Positions 28,701 through 39,464 of a stretch of DNA of 64,000 nucleotides are shown one piece after another. Position 1 is the first letter of the stretch. Each line of letters starts with the position of its first letter. The DNA comes from Liopterus haemorrhoidalis. Lineage: Eukaryota > Arthropoda > Insecta > Coleoptera > Dytiscidae. The notes beneath the pieces were generated by a model. The model worked only from the letters and a program-made list of their open reading frames with translations. It had not been told where the DNA came from and did no database searches. The position numbers were made by a program, and so were the translations under genes. The stretch lies in contig OZ020625.1 in NCBI GenBank assembly GCA_963971575.1, positions 24,826,992-24,890,991 of the forward strand. Reading direction: 5' to 3'.

Positions 28701-31700
28701 GGACATAGCCATGAGGGCATGCCCCCCCCCCCCCCCAGGATAGTTTACCTTATATAAATTAACATAAAATATATAAAATAATGCTATAAAATTATAGTAG
28801 TATATTTTTTTATAACAAAAAAACTTTATTTGGAGAAATTTTTTTAATTACCATAAATTGGCACAGGGACGTAGCCAGGGGTGGCATAGGGGGGCATTTG
28901 CCCCCCCCCCAGGATAGTTTAAATCCTGGTTAGTTTACCTTATATAAAATATAATTTAGGTTGTTAGAAGTTTCTTCACCAAAGGTGAAGAAAATTTATA
29001 AATTTACCGGATATTTATTATTTAATATACTACAAAAGACCTAGAACAGGGGTCGGAAACATGCGGCACTTTTAGAATATTGTGGCCCTTTGAAAATTGG
29101 CTGGTTTTTATTTTAATATAATCTATTTTTTAATTTTCTGTCTGTACTATACAGGTTTTGTATTTTTCAGAATGTTTTACGGTGCAATTCACGCCCGGTA
29201 ATTACCCGAGTTACTGCATATTCCCTTTTAGAAGAAGTTATTTGTTTCGAAAAAAAGTTATCTGTATTTGTGAATGATTTACGTGCAAAAACATTTTTAC
29301 ATTTTATTAAATGCATTTTTTTTTTCTGCACAAAATATTGTTAACAGGAAATAAGCTTTTCGAGATAGATTTAAAGAGTTTAGAAAATATAAAGCTACAC
29401 TAGCTTTTTTGACAAAACCAATTAAAGTAGATATGTAGCAATTACATTTATCACCTTCAATTAGTGGATTTGAAATCCAAAGGTTTATGGAATTACATAT
29501 TCTTAAAACTTAATTCTGAACTGGAAAATTTAGAAAGAAAAAAGTGAATTTTATCTTCCCTGCATAAGTGGACCGAAATTCGCAATCTTCAAAATGTAGA
29601 TAAAGTTCTTTTCGAAGCTTGGAACCGTCTTCCAGAATCGTTCAATCTTTTAAAAAATTATGTTTTTGGGCTACTGAAAATTTTCGGATCCACATATTAC
29701 TGTATGCAAATCTTTTCACGTATGAAATTAATAAAGAGTCAGTTAAGAAGTAATCTTACTGACCTGAAACTAGAGTGCTGCCTTAAGTTAAAGATTACTG
29801 AATATTCACCAAATATTGAAGTCTTATAGAACATTATACAGGAACAATAGTCCCATTAAAAAATTATTATATTGTAATATACTGGCAACTACAATAGGAA
29901 TCACAAACTAAATGTATAAGTAAATATTAATTTATTGTAATACTTGATTATTTTAAAGCAAATAAACAATTTTTCTTAAATATAGCATATATTTTTTAGC
30001 GGCTCTTCCATGTTATTGTGTTTTTTATCAATATAGATTTGGCTCTTTGTCACTGAAAGGTGCCGACCCTTGACCTAGCACGCTGTTATTTTCTACCCAA
30101 GCCATGTAATCAAGGTCGTACCGACCAATTTAGAATATTTTGTTATTCCCCCCCCCCCCCCCAAGCTGAAATCCTGGCTACGTCCCTGCAGTGCATTATA
30201 TACACAAATAATAAAGGTTTTTTAGTGCATATTTTGTAGGTGTCTATAGGTACTTATTATATTATTCCAGAATTGGCTAATTCTTTTTACCTCATTCTCT
30301 GTTTCTTCGACTGGACAGTATGGAACATCGGAATAACGTCCTTTCTTTACATCATCTACTCTTCTGCTTGGCAATTCTTCATCTTCATCATCGTCTTCTT
30401 CGTCTTGCAATCGGTTGTGGGCATTGCTTACAACTGTCTTCAAATTGCTACATATTGCTAAAATAAATAATAATTTATTTAAAAATGTAAGATTAACGCG
30501 ATTTTTATACTTTTTTTAAACAATATTTTTTATAATAAAAAATCAGCTGTGACCACCACAGGACCGACCGACATCATAAAGTTCTTATATAAAATAATGT
30601 ATTTATTTAGCAGCAGAGTAGAAATAACGTGGCCTAATATTTTCTAACAGAGATATTATTTATCATGACCATGGAAACGTTACATATAAGTATGAAAAAA
30701 TTGAGACAGAAAAAATTTCGAAAAATTTTACAAAAATTATTCAAAATTTTTCGTTTTATCAAAAAACGTCTCAAATAAAAGTTATTAGTTATTGCTTTTA
30801 TAGCAACTTTTGTTCAATAAATATTTTTCTGTTGTGAAATATTCACAAAAATCTTAAAATCGACACGAGTAAACTCCCATTTTTAGTCAACGGATTTTTA
30901 CCAACAGACCGACAGACATCATGCTAAAAATAGTCGAAACGTTATGTAGGGAGCTCAATTCGTGGAGATCCAACGAAATCTCGAAATGTCAAAATCGGTA
31001 TGATCACAATACCTCCCTTATATATGTTGGCGGTCGGTAAAAATGTACCAAAAAATGTTTTCTTTTTTTATTATTCAATCAATTTACTTACTGTTTATCA
31101 ATTTGTTTGCTTCGTATAATTCAGCCTTGAGTCGTTGGTTTTCTTTAGTAAGTTCTTGAATAGTTTTTTTAGCTTGGGTAAGTTTGTCATTTTTCGGAGA
31201 TTCTTCTTTAACTATGTCCATCGATAGCCTGTCCCATTTTGGTTTTTTATTCTGAGAAAGAAAACGCACTGATATAATAAAATATATTTTTCCCCTATTT
31301 AATTTATGAAGATCCGAAACCAGAAACAGAAGTTATTAAACTTTAAAATTTAAAAAAAAATCGTAACTAGTAAACCAAGCCTTAAACAAAAATTTGTATA
31401 AAACATAATTTGATGATTTTTTGTAGATTTACCCAAATATTGGTATACAGGGTGTTTGTTTGAAACGCCGTACCTCAAATAACTCTTTTATTTTAAGAGA
31501 TTCAGAAAAAGTTAAACTTGACAAAAGGGCCCACTTAAGGACTATAATAAGAATTCTGTATCACTTCCGGTTTCAGCGGAAACTTTTTATCTAGCATAGG
31601 GAATCGGTACTTTAATTTCTTTTTTCTTGAAAGTATATTAAATCAGCTTTATAGGACTATAAAAAAATTATGTGAAGTGTGAATCTTCACACATTTCTGG

Positions 31701-32636
31701 GTTTTGCAGGTATTTAGTAACTGAATGATGATTATTTGGGATGCCAAAACAAATTTTATGTCAAAATATTTTTTTATGAATTTTAATTCGAATGTCTAAT
31801 ACCATTATTTAAGTTTCTAAATATGTACAGTATTTTATTTATACAGCAAGGTTCAGTAAGATTTTTAAAATTGCGCCTATGGCTTCCATTGGTTGCATAT
31901 ATCATTAGTCCCGCCCTCTGATTTCGTCAAACATAATTAAATTATAATTTCAACACTTCCCACTGGTTATTAAATTTACGCTTTTAAAAAATAAATGCAA
32001 CATTTATCAAAATATAACTAGAATTTTGACAAAATAATTTAAACAAAATTGAAATGCAAAAAAAAAAAGAAAAAAATAAAATTAACAGGATTCGAACTCT
32101 GCAACGTTCGCACTGCAATTTACAAAGTGCGTTACGAAACCATCTGAGCTACCAGAGTTTCTTATCTAAAGTGTTAAATAGCGAATTAAATATTTAACAT
32201 ATTTTAGTTAAAAACACAAAAAATGCGTTATTTTCTGAAAACATAATCTGATCAAAAATTCCTGTTGTACTATTCCGGTTCACACCAATGTACATTACTT
32301 AGAATTTTTTCAGATTTTTAGTTTAAACCATCTGGGCTACAAGGTGTGGGACAAAAAATTTTTTGCACAATTTTGGCAAAAATCGCATCAAAATAATTTA
32401 TTTTGAAAAATAAAATTTTGATCGTTAATCCACGTACTAAGGGCTTTCATTTGATACCCTACTCAGAATTTTAAAAAAATATTTTTTTTTTTGATGAGCA
32501 CATTTTTGTTTATATTTTTAGGGGGATATGTTTTTTAGATGTTTTAGTATTTTTCCTATGTGTGGGTCAAAGAGTTGTATAAGCATGCCAAATTTCAACT
32601 CTCTAGGTTTAGCCGTTTGGCTACAATTTTTACCGA

Positions 32637-32718
<82 letters not shown>

Positions 32719-35700
32719 GACAAAATGACGGTATAAGGGTTTTTTGGTCATACCTACAAAACCCTAAAAAATCATACTTTAATTTTGACAATTTCAAAAT
32801 GGCGACCATTTATTTACAAAATAATAAATAACATAAAAATCGTAAAAACTAAATTATAAAAAGATATAACATTTTGTAACTAGAAAAATCAATAAAACAA
32901 AATATGACTAAAGTTAGTAATAAACTAAGGAAAATATACAAATATTCAATATGACTGCCGTTGTTATCCACACATATTTTCATTCATAATAAAAACTCTT
33001 CCATTATATTTAGAACGATAACCTCTTTCTCTGCTGGCTGTTCTTACCCTATGATCTGAGTCTTTTAACCTTTACCTTCAGGATACCTTTCTTGGTAGAG
33101 TTGCTGGGCCCTAACAGAATTTAGCTGACATTCCCCGTATATCAGAACCATATTTGTCATTTCTACATTTTAATAACGTACGTAAGCCATAATTACAAAC
33201 CATTTGGTGTTATCACCTTAAATATCAAACTCGTACTAACAGGCAAGAAAATTTGCAGGTTTTATTTGTTTTTTTTTAAGTAACAAAATCATTTCCAAAG
33301 ATAGTACGTCTAACGTCTAATAGTATTTCTATTAGTGATGTAACTAGAATGAGTAATAAATAATAAAAAACAACTGATAAGTTTTCTATGACAATTGCAC
33401 TGATGCAAGATTTTGTATATATTAAAAATATTTTCTGTATTTTTTATTTGGAAGTAATCATAAACTGTTTTGACCATAATAATAATCAATTGTATTGAAA
33501 TATGTAAAATAATGACTTGTCCAATATTATGTATGCATATAATCTTCTGGACCAATAAAATTATTATTATTATTATTATTATTAGTTACCTAGCGGTTTA
33601 CGTGAAGGTGGAAAGACCGGTCCTTATAGTGTTATAAAAATGTGTATTTTGTGTTTTTACCTTATTCGTAGTTGGGTCCACATTTTCCTGGTCGTCATCT
33701 GAACGAAGTTTGGCCAGTTCCTTTTTGAGAATATATTTATTCTCTGTAAAACGCAGAATAACATAAACAATGGCGTAACAACTGAAATACTACAAAAATA
33801 TAAATTTGCAAAAAGTTGCGTCTCTCTTGAAACATGACTTTGAAGGGCTTATAGCAGGAACCATCAACCGAGCATTACATGTTTAACATTATAAGGTTGT
33901 CCGTGTATCTTATAATGGTCAAGCACGGAATGAGCTCCATCCGATATATCGAATCTGTTGCTCATGTTACTGCGAACTGTCAACTTAGATGCAAACTGCT
34001 ATACATACCTGAGATGTGCATGACTACAGCCGGAGATTTAATTCTTCCACATTTGATCATGACGAAACTGGAGATGAGAACACAGTCTGGAGTGAATACA
34101 TTATCGAAGTAGACATCGGAACACTTGACTATTTCAAAAGACTCAGGAATACATCCAACCCAACTGACCAATAGCCATGTGCTGTCCACTTTACCGGCAT
34201 CAACCTGCAATAAATGTCAATGTTATATGCAGATTGTAATAATTGTATGGCAAGTTGACCAATAAATACAAATTTAAAAGTTCGTGCATTTCTGATTTTG
34301 CATTTTTTTAAACGTTTAACCATAATACACGCAGTAGCAGACTTTCGCAAAGACAAAAAAGACAATTGTCTTGGGCCGTAATATTCAAGGGCCCAGCGAA
34401 CAGGTTATTAGAAATCTCGAAACTATCGATTTTTTCACAATTTGTTGCAGTAGAGCATTTTTTTTACAAGAATAATTTTAATTTATTTATAATACCTTCA
34501 TGTGACATTTTTATATCATCGTACAAAACAAGTAGCAGAAGACAGACTTCATGTAATCAAACACACATCATTTATTTGTTTACGAAAAAGAAAAAAGGTT
34601 AGAATAACAAGAATAACTGCACAATCTGAACAAAGCATTTGCCTTTGCACGGTGGTAACGTGATAAAACACTTGCACGACACAGAGTTATGCCGAACGGT
34701 GCGTTATTCGGCCCAATTCTGTAAGCAAGTTACTACAAAAAAGTTACAATAAAAGTTGCTAAATACAAGGTCAGTAACTTTTTTAGCAACTTTCACGAAA
34801 TCCGTATTCTGTAAGATAAAAGTTACTATGAAATTAGTAACTAGTTGCTAAAAAAGTTATTATGGATAACAACTAACAGAAAGCAGTTGCTACACTTAGT
34901 AACTTCAAAATAACTTGTTAAAATCGTGAAAAGTCGCAATTTCTCTGTTTACTAATGAATTATTTCAAGCATATGACAATGAAGGGCAACATAGAGACAA
35001 TAATTATAGAAGGATTTTTATTTTATTTTCTGTATAGCACAAAATTGTTGGAGTTTTTTATTTCAATTTCTATATATATATTTTTTTTATTTACATTTGT
35101 TTTATAATAGTATAACAGTACAATAATTTTTAAATGTATTAACTGCGACTGTCAATAGAAGCCGCGCACACAAGGGGGTGGTCAACGAGTTCAGACCCCC
35201 CTCCCCCAAGGAATTGAAAAATCAAATACTTATTTAATAAAAACTAAGCGATTGCAAATAAGAATCACCTTTTTTATTATTAAAAATTAAATTATAATCA
35301 AAATTAAATTAATATATAAACCCAGTCCTCTCCATAAAAACACAACAATATATTTGTATTATATTACAGATATTTTTTCGAAATGGACCCTTCCCAGATC
35401 AATGTTTTAAGTGCGCGCCTGTTCAATGGCTATCCGAACTTCTTTAATTGTATTTCACCCAATTCATTGAAATTTGGACTATAACTTGCACCACCTCATA
35501 GAAAACAGTAACCACATAGCACATCACCACAGCACCACCACTCGTTTCTGTCAATTATTTTTTAAACACTCGTATCACCGACCATGACCGGGTTATTTGC
35601 CAGGAAATTCAACAGAATTTCCATATGTTTGCAATTCTTTTTCTAACTTTGTTTATAAAACATTTTTCGTTTAACCTCAGAAACTCACAACATAGCTGTC

Positions 35701-38649
35701 AAACTCAATTAAAAACGAATACCTCGCCTGCGCAGAACGTAATCTGCTTCTAGCTTCACGGTTCTTTGTAGCAACGTTACTAAATATAACTTGTTTTAAG
35801 AACGTTGCTTGTGATTATGCTTGGAGAATACCAATTGTTTGACGATTGATAAGAAAGTTACTATAAAAGTTATTTCGTAGCAACGTTACTCAATAGCAAC
35901 TAACCTAGTAACTTTTTACAGAATCGGGCCGATTATGTATTAAATTTTGACCATAGGTGCTATGGTCAAAGTTTTTAACATAGGTATGCCGCTTCTTGAG
36001 TGTAATGTTCTGTGTTGGGCACTAGAGCAGACATTGCCAACATACGGCCCGCGTAATGAATTTATACGGCCCGCGATTAATATTAACTATTTAACTTCCA
36101 CTAATTGGTCGAATGGATTCGCGATACTTCTTTAAAAAGATTCCATTATTGATAACCAATAGGGGATACGCATAAAATTTGTATTTCCTTAAAACTACAT
36201 TATTTTGATATGTTAATGTTAGTTATGTCACCTAACAAAACAAAAATCACATTTTAATTAATATTATAGCCAAATTTTTGAATTAAAATATTGTAAATTT
36301 GAAATAAGCCGACCACGGAGCGAAGGTTGCCGAGTAAAACGACTGAGTATGACGTCAAACGATAGGGGTTTCACATCACAGATACAGCTACAACATAATC
36401 TTTACACGTGTGTGTATTGTATTGTTCGAGAGTTTTGTATTTGTTTTTAAGCAATTTTTCACGCATTTATTATTAAAATGGCAGATAAAGATTTTGTTAG
36501 GGCTCAGAGTGATAATTTACCCAACATTGATGCATTTATGCTCATGGAATATATGAAAAATAATGAATGCTACAGTGCTGAGGAAATACGTGGTGTCAAA
36601 GTAATTTTTATTTTATATTCTATAACTTTATGTAAACAAACGCTCCAACTCTGTAAAATGTAAATATTTATGTAATTTAGATGTCAGAATTTTACTACAT
36701 TGTTTACATGAAGTTACAAAACGTTAGAGGCATAATTGAAATACTGCAATATAAGTTATCTATTTTAATATAAAATTTAATTCGGTAAACATGTATAAAT
36801 TGTTTTTATAGAATTAAACTTTATTTTAACTAAAATCACTCTAACTTTACATAACCTATGAAAGTTATACAAACAAATATAAGCTGTTCACTTTTGTAAG
36901 AACACACTAGATCTGGTTATTTTGGTTACTTTTATGGTGTGTTACTGACTTTAAATGTCAATTAAAAATATTCCTTACGCTGTAAAACGGACTTTAGGTG
37001 ATAAGGTTATGATCACTATAATTAAGATATCATTTTTCATTATGACATATGTCAAACGGATCGACATTTTAAAAAAGTGACATTTTTTAATACCAACATG
37101 ACATACAGCTTCAAAGGTGCTAACTATTGAAAACAAAATTCCCTCTTAGTTTGTTCTTACAAAAGTGAACCGCTTATAAGTTCACGACAGACATGTACGC
37201 CGGTAAGTTAGTAGTGTCATACGTCAGTTAGAAGGGGTATGACGTCACACGTCGTTTTCGCGCGCTACATACATTTATGATTTTTTTAAGCCTTCAAATT
37301 ACAAAAAAAAAAAAAAAAACTGTTTTTTATGTTTATATGCAACAAGAGGAATATAATAAAAAATAAAAAAAAAACAATGCCTATCCCCTATTGAATGATG
37401 GAACATACGGAAAATTAAAAAAGAAATATGTAGTAATCTTCAGTTCAACTTATATTTGTGAAAAACTTTTTCTTTAATGAATCTAAAAAAAATACAAGAT
37501 CAAGATTGAATGATTTACATTTGGAGGCAGTATTAAGAATAGCTACTACGTATATAGTCAGATATTAAGGGTGCGCACAACCGTACAGTTTCCTATGCAA
37601 GACTAAGAACCTGAAATAAAATTAGTAACAATCTATACATCAAAATTTTCAGCGAATTTTTATCTACCTAATAGGATATTTTTAATTGTCAAAAGAACTG
37701 TCATGTAATTGTAAATAAACAACTTGCGTTATAGACGCCATCTTGTAAACCATTCGACGCATATTTGTGTACCATGCAGCAAATTGTAGCTAAAGCTTCA
37801 TTCTACAAATATGTTTGGAGATAATTTGTTCGATTGTGAAAATTACTTATAGTTATTGTACTTGGTAATCTACTTTTGCCGCCACCTCGAATCTGCCGCG
37901 GTTCTCAATATAGGTGCGGCGGATAAAAATGTTCCATTTTATGTAAAGAATACTTGTACCAAGTGGCATTTCATTATCATCAAGTATAATATTTTTCGAC
38001 GAAGGCTCTAAACTATAAACAATCATGTCGAAAAAAATGTTAACGTATTATTTGAACATTTCTACACAAAACTATATAAATATAAAAATTATTTGAAACC
38101 CACAAATATGTTTAAAAAATTACAGAACATTGTTGTGTAATACCTATTATTAAGTTATTTAGCAATAACATTTTTACAATAATTTTTTCTACAATCAAAA
38201 ATACCCTATTAGATAGATAAAAATTCTGTGCAAAATTTGATGTATAGATTGTCACTAATTTTATTTCAGATTGTTAGTTTTGTATAAGAAACTAATAATC
38301 TCTGGGGGTTGTACGTAGCGTTAAGCAAATAATAAGCGATGCAAAGCGCCTCAACACGTCACATTAGTTTTTTGTTAATTTCGTGTACTAAATTTCTTAC
38401 ATTTATTCATAAAGAAATTCCATAATAACATTTTGTTTACTTATACGAATCGTTTGTTTTTTTAATTTTTTACATTTGATATTTTTGATTTTAATATTTC
38501 GTCCGGCCCGTGAAAAAAGTTTTCCTTCCAATCCGACTCGGGGGCAAAAACTGTTGGCCATACCTGCACTAGAGGGTTTATATCATTGTCCAATACAAAA
38601 CTTATAAAACACTTACCTTGGTAGTGATTTGTCTTCCTGTGTTACACAT
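25716..38649 (-). CDS. BEN-domain protein, 7 exons, 324 aa
   Basis: BEN domains bind DNA or chromatin proteins in transcriptional repressors and insulators. Exons, 5' to 3': 38649-38617, 34204-34009, 33743-33661, 31251-31092, 30457-30291, 27418-27231, 25863-25716. Introns are GT-AG with phases 0,1,0,1,0,2, and the sum is 975 nt. Residues 12-77 (exon 2) are a compact hydrophobic module starting VDAGKVDSTWLLVSW and ending VVMHISE. Residues about 78-157 are a charged coiled coil (KKELAKL; QAKKTIQELTKENQRLKAEL). Residues 170-185 are an acidic run (DEEDDDEDEE). Residues about 214-310 form the BEN domain, with VNWCSHAAATRKLLMSVFP in exon 6 and LNPLKVSDIIEVV, VNESNVRSAITTKCADE in exon 7. The start exon encodes only 11 residues (MCNTGRQITTK) and is the least certain part. 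Nuclear repressor or insulator function is inference from the family. Confidence 0.85.
25990..26170. repeat. ATTCTGTAAGA-containing repeat
   Basis: Two ATTCTGTAAGA blocks (about 25964 and 26050) are surrounded by repeated GTTAA/TTAAC motifs. The arrangement is like R3 (34709-35931) but with a different iterated motif. No boundaries found. Confidence 0.35.
26487..26640 (-). pseudogene. Harbinger nuclease C-terminal scrap
   Basis: Minus strand: about 50 codons with YASAVFQNIAVHFNGVLFEE then an acidic tail and stop. It resembles the HARBI1-type C-terminal helix (normally AVLHNIA). It lies in BEN-gene intron 6; no termini found. Confidence 0.4.
27560..28612 (+). repeat. R1 copy b, full length
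   Basis: It runs from TTTTTAGGGTTTTGTAGG to a 3' hairpin GTGTGAAAATTCACAC and CTTCACATC. In order: CTGT microsatellite (27612-27640), GTAGCCAAACGGCTAAACCT, GTAGCCCAGATGGCTTAAAC, tRNA-like cassette (28125-28197), TGGAAGCCATAGG, GGCATCCCAAATAATCATC. The ends AGGGTTTTGTAGGTAT and (inverted) TGGGTTTTGCAGGTAT are near-perfect inverted repeats. No coding frame. In BEN-gene intron 5. Confidence 0.8.
28125..28197 (+). ncRNA. tRNA-like cassette in R1 copy b
   Basis: Box-A-like GTGGCGTGGTTGG and box-B-like GGGTTCGAATCCTG. The ends align with the cassettes of copies c and d, but the middle is strongly diverged. Confidence 0.5.
28613..28680 (+). repeat. R1 5' stub in tandem behind copy b
   Basis: TTTTAGAGTTTTGTAGGTAT and the following 50 bp repeat the R1 start directly after the end of copy b, then stop at TGTTCGGTATAT. 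It is a head-to-tail junction of two R1 units. Confidence 0.55.
28698..30188. mobile_element. hAT-type MITE with poly-C subterminal tracts, holding a hAT relic
   Basis: Perfect 8-bp duplication CAGTGCAT (28690-28697, 30189-30196). Termini CAGGGACATAGCCATG and, inverted, CAGGGACGTAGCCAGG. Runs of 10-16 C lie just inside each end. A second left-type end (CAGGGACGTAGCCAGG) lies at about 28866, so the left part is a partial duplication. The hAT relic 29047-30072 is nested inside. In BEN-gene intron 5. Confidence 0.8.
29047..30072 (+). pseudogene. hAT transposase relic, copy 2, with target duplication
   Basis: 8-bp duplication ACCTAGAA/ACCTAGCA (29039-29046, 30073-30080; 7 of 8). Termini CAGGGGTCGG and inverse CCGACCCTTG. 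The interior is the same transposase relic as at 61457-62550, but with more frameshifts; scraps such as KEFRKYKATLA and KLECCLKLKITEY-like are readable. The frame is non-functional throughout. Confidence 0.75.
30541..31039 (-). repeat. R2 copy d
   Basis: A 5'-shortened R2 in minus orientation, from CAGCTGTGACCACCACAGGA (left) to TATATGTTGGCGGTCGG (right). The microsatellite is reduced to CAGACCGACAGAC. It is in BEN-gene intron 4, between exons 5 and 4. Confidence 0.7.
31310..31445 (+). repeat. R4 fragment
   Basis: It matches 10790-10925 (CGTAACTAGTAAACCAAGCC and flanks). It is just upstream, in gene sense, of BEN-gene exon 4. Confidence 0.5.
31665..32773 (-). repeat. R1 copy c, full length
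   Basis: Minus orientation, from the 3' hairpin (GTGTGAATCTTCACAC, about 31677) to the 5' end CATACCTACAAAACCC (about 32765). The CTGT microsatellite is expanded to about 20 units (32636-32718). tRNA-like cassette at 32089-32160. In BEN-gene intron 3. Confidence 0.8.
32089..32160 (-). ncRNA. tRNA-like cassette in R1 copy c
   Basis: Minus strand: GGTAGCTCAGATGG (box-A-like) and AGAGTTCGAATCCTG (box-B-like). It is nearly identical to the cassette of copy d. GCACT/AGTGC can pair as an anticodon-like stem, with an 11-nt loop. Confidence 0.6.
32774..33660. other. BEN-gene intron 3, unassigned part
   Basis: No gene. An ATT trinucleotide run (about 33560-33582) after CCAATAAAATT looks like a retroelement 3' tail. 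Confidence 0.35.
34205..34708. other. BEN-gene intron 1, unassigned part
   Basis: No coding potential. TTGTCTTGGGCCGTAATATTCAAGGGCCC at about 34367 is GC-rich and may be a degraded MITE end. Confidence 0.3.
34709..35931. mobile_element. R3 element copy a, 1223 bp, long inverted termini
   Basis: Ends CGGCCCAATTCTGTAAGCAA and, inverted, CGGCCCGATTCTGTAAAAAG. The 200 bp inside each end are filled with AGTAAC/GTTACT and GTTGCTA motifs on both strands. The interior is non-coding, with CCCCCCTCCCCCAAGG. ATT flanks both sides. A near-identical copy in opposite orientation is at 51704-52890. In BEN-gene intron 1. Confidence 0.8.
36478..36603 (+). pseudogene. Captured first exon, SWIM/YqaJ-type protein N-terminus
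   Basis: ATG then about 41 codons (MADKDFVRAQSDNLPNID, FMLMEYMKNNECYSAEEIRG) ending at a plausible donor (AAA/GTAATT at about 36601). It is preceded by 100 bp of UTR-like sequence. I recall this N-terminus from multicopy arthropod proteins with SWIM zinc-finger and YqaJ-like nuclease domains. The later exons are not in the element, so it is a fragment. Confidence 0.5.
36882..37178. mobile_element. MITE nested in the hAT element
   Basis: Inverted ends AAGCTGTTCACTTTTGTAAG and CTTACAAAAGTGAACCGCTT. The left half (to ACTAGATCTGGTTATTTTGG) recurs at about 59608-59690. Confidence 0.6.
37569..38320. mobile_element. Element with ~150-bp imperfect inverted repeats
   Basis: The block CTGAAATAAAATTAGTAACA plus ATCAAAATTTTCAGCGAATT (about 37610-37665) recurs inverted at about 38215-38275 (TGTCACTAATTTTATTTCAG). 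Outer ends GTGCGCACAACCGTAC and GTTGTACGTAGCG are less alike. No frame. Confidence 0.6.
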
Positions 38650-39098
38650 TTTAAAAACTTACAATTTTTTAAACAAAATATCACTAAACTGTACTTTGAC
38701 TAGATACTTTCCATTTAAGTTTCAGAAAAGTAATGACAAGTTTTAACTTGTTCTTATTAGATTACAACATTATTTTGCAAAACAAATACTACCCCCCACC
38801 CTTAAAGGCAACAATAACCTATCAGGTTCGTTATTATTATTTAATCCCATCCCAAAATGACCAATTACTGTCAAATTGAACTGGTTTATCCAAGTTGAAC
38901 AAAGGATTAAGTCTGGTCAGTTTCTCAACGTTAATCCAGTAGGATTATATTGTTTAGTTAGAAGATTTATTGTAATCCAGTGAGATTAATCCCGTCTTTA
39001 AACAGGTAAGGGATATTTTATTATCCATGCAACAAAAGTAAGAATATTTTAAAACAGGTAACTTGAAATATTTTATGAATTTTTTTATAATGGTAGAC
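38650..39098. promoter_or_regulatory. 5' flank of the BEN-domain gene
   Basis: The start codon at 38649 is preceded (minus strand) by TTTTTAAAATG. About 450 bp of unique-looking sequence follow before the next MITE, so the promoter should be here. No TATA box or initiator can be picked with confidence. Confidence 0.3.
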
Positions 39099-39101
39099 TA
39101 A

Positions 39102-39314
39102 AGCTGCATTCAGAGCTCAGTAAATTAACACTCTGTGCGTTATGGATAGTTTTTAAACGAGTGCAATTGGTATGATAGGACAAGCTCGTACTATATCGCT
39201 CAACAGTAGTATAGCAACGACAAAGCACGAGAATGTCCGATCATACCAAATGACCTCGTTTAAAAATTATCCATAGCGTACAACGTGTTGATTTACAGAG
39301 GTGTGAATGCAGCT
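39102..39314. mobile_element. MITE, 213 bp, Harbinger-like
   Basis: TAA on both sides (39099-39101, 39315-39317). Termini AGCTGCATTCA / TGAATGCAGCT with extended inverted similarity (ATTTGGTATGATCG-type arms). The whole element can fold back. Confidence 0.75.
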
Positions 39315-39464
39315 TAAGCTACCATAATTTTAGAAAGCTTATTTAGTTATAAGGTGGTCATTTCATTTTAGAAATACTATAAAATTTTTGGCGTACAGAA
39401 ACGATGCCTATTTGCGCTAGTTTTAGAAAGCCTGTTTTGGATATTATTATATTATTTATTATCA

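Larger units (their letters stand above)
36028..38566. mobile_element. hAT-type element carrying a host gene fragment
   Basis: Perfect 8-bp duplication CACTAGAG (36020-36027, 38567-38574). Termini CAGACATTGCCAACATACGG and inverse CTGTTGGCCATACCTG. Subterminal CGGCCCGCG blocks. No transposase. It carries a spliceable exon fragment (36478-36603) and two nested MITEs (about 36882-37178 and 37569-38320). In BEN-gene intron 1, 43 bp from the donor of its first exon. Confidence 0.85.

Noticed and set aside
33879..34112. 77-codon plus-strand frame
   Set aside because: It is antisense to exon 2 of the BEN-domain gene, which has fitting splice sites and phase.
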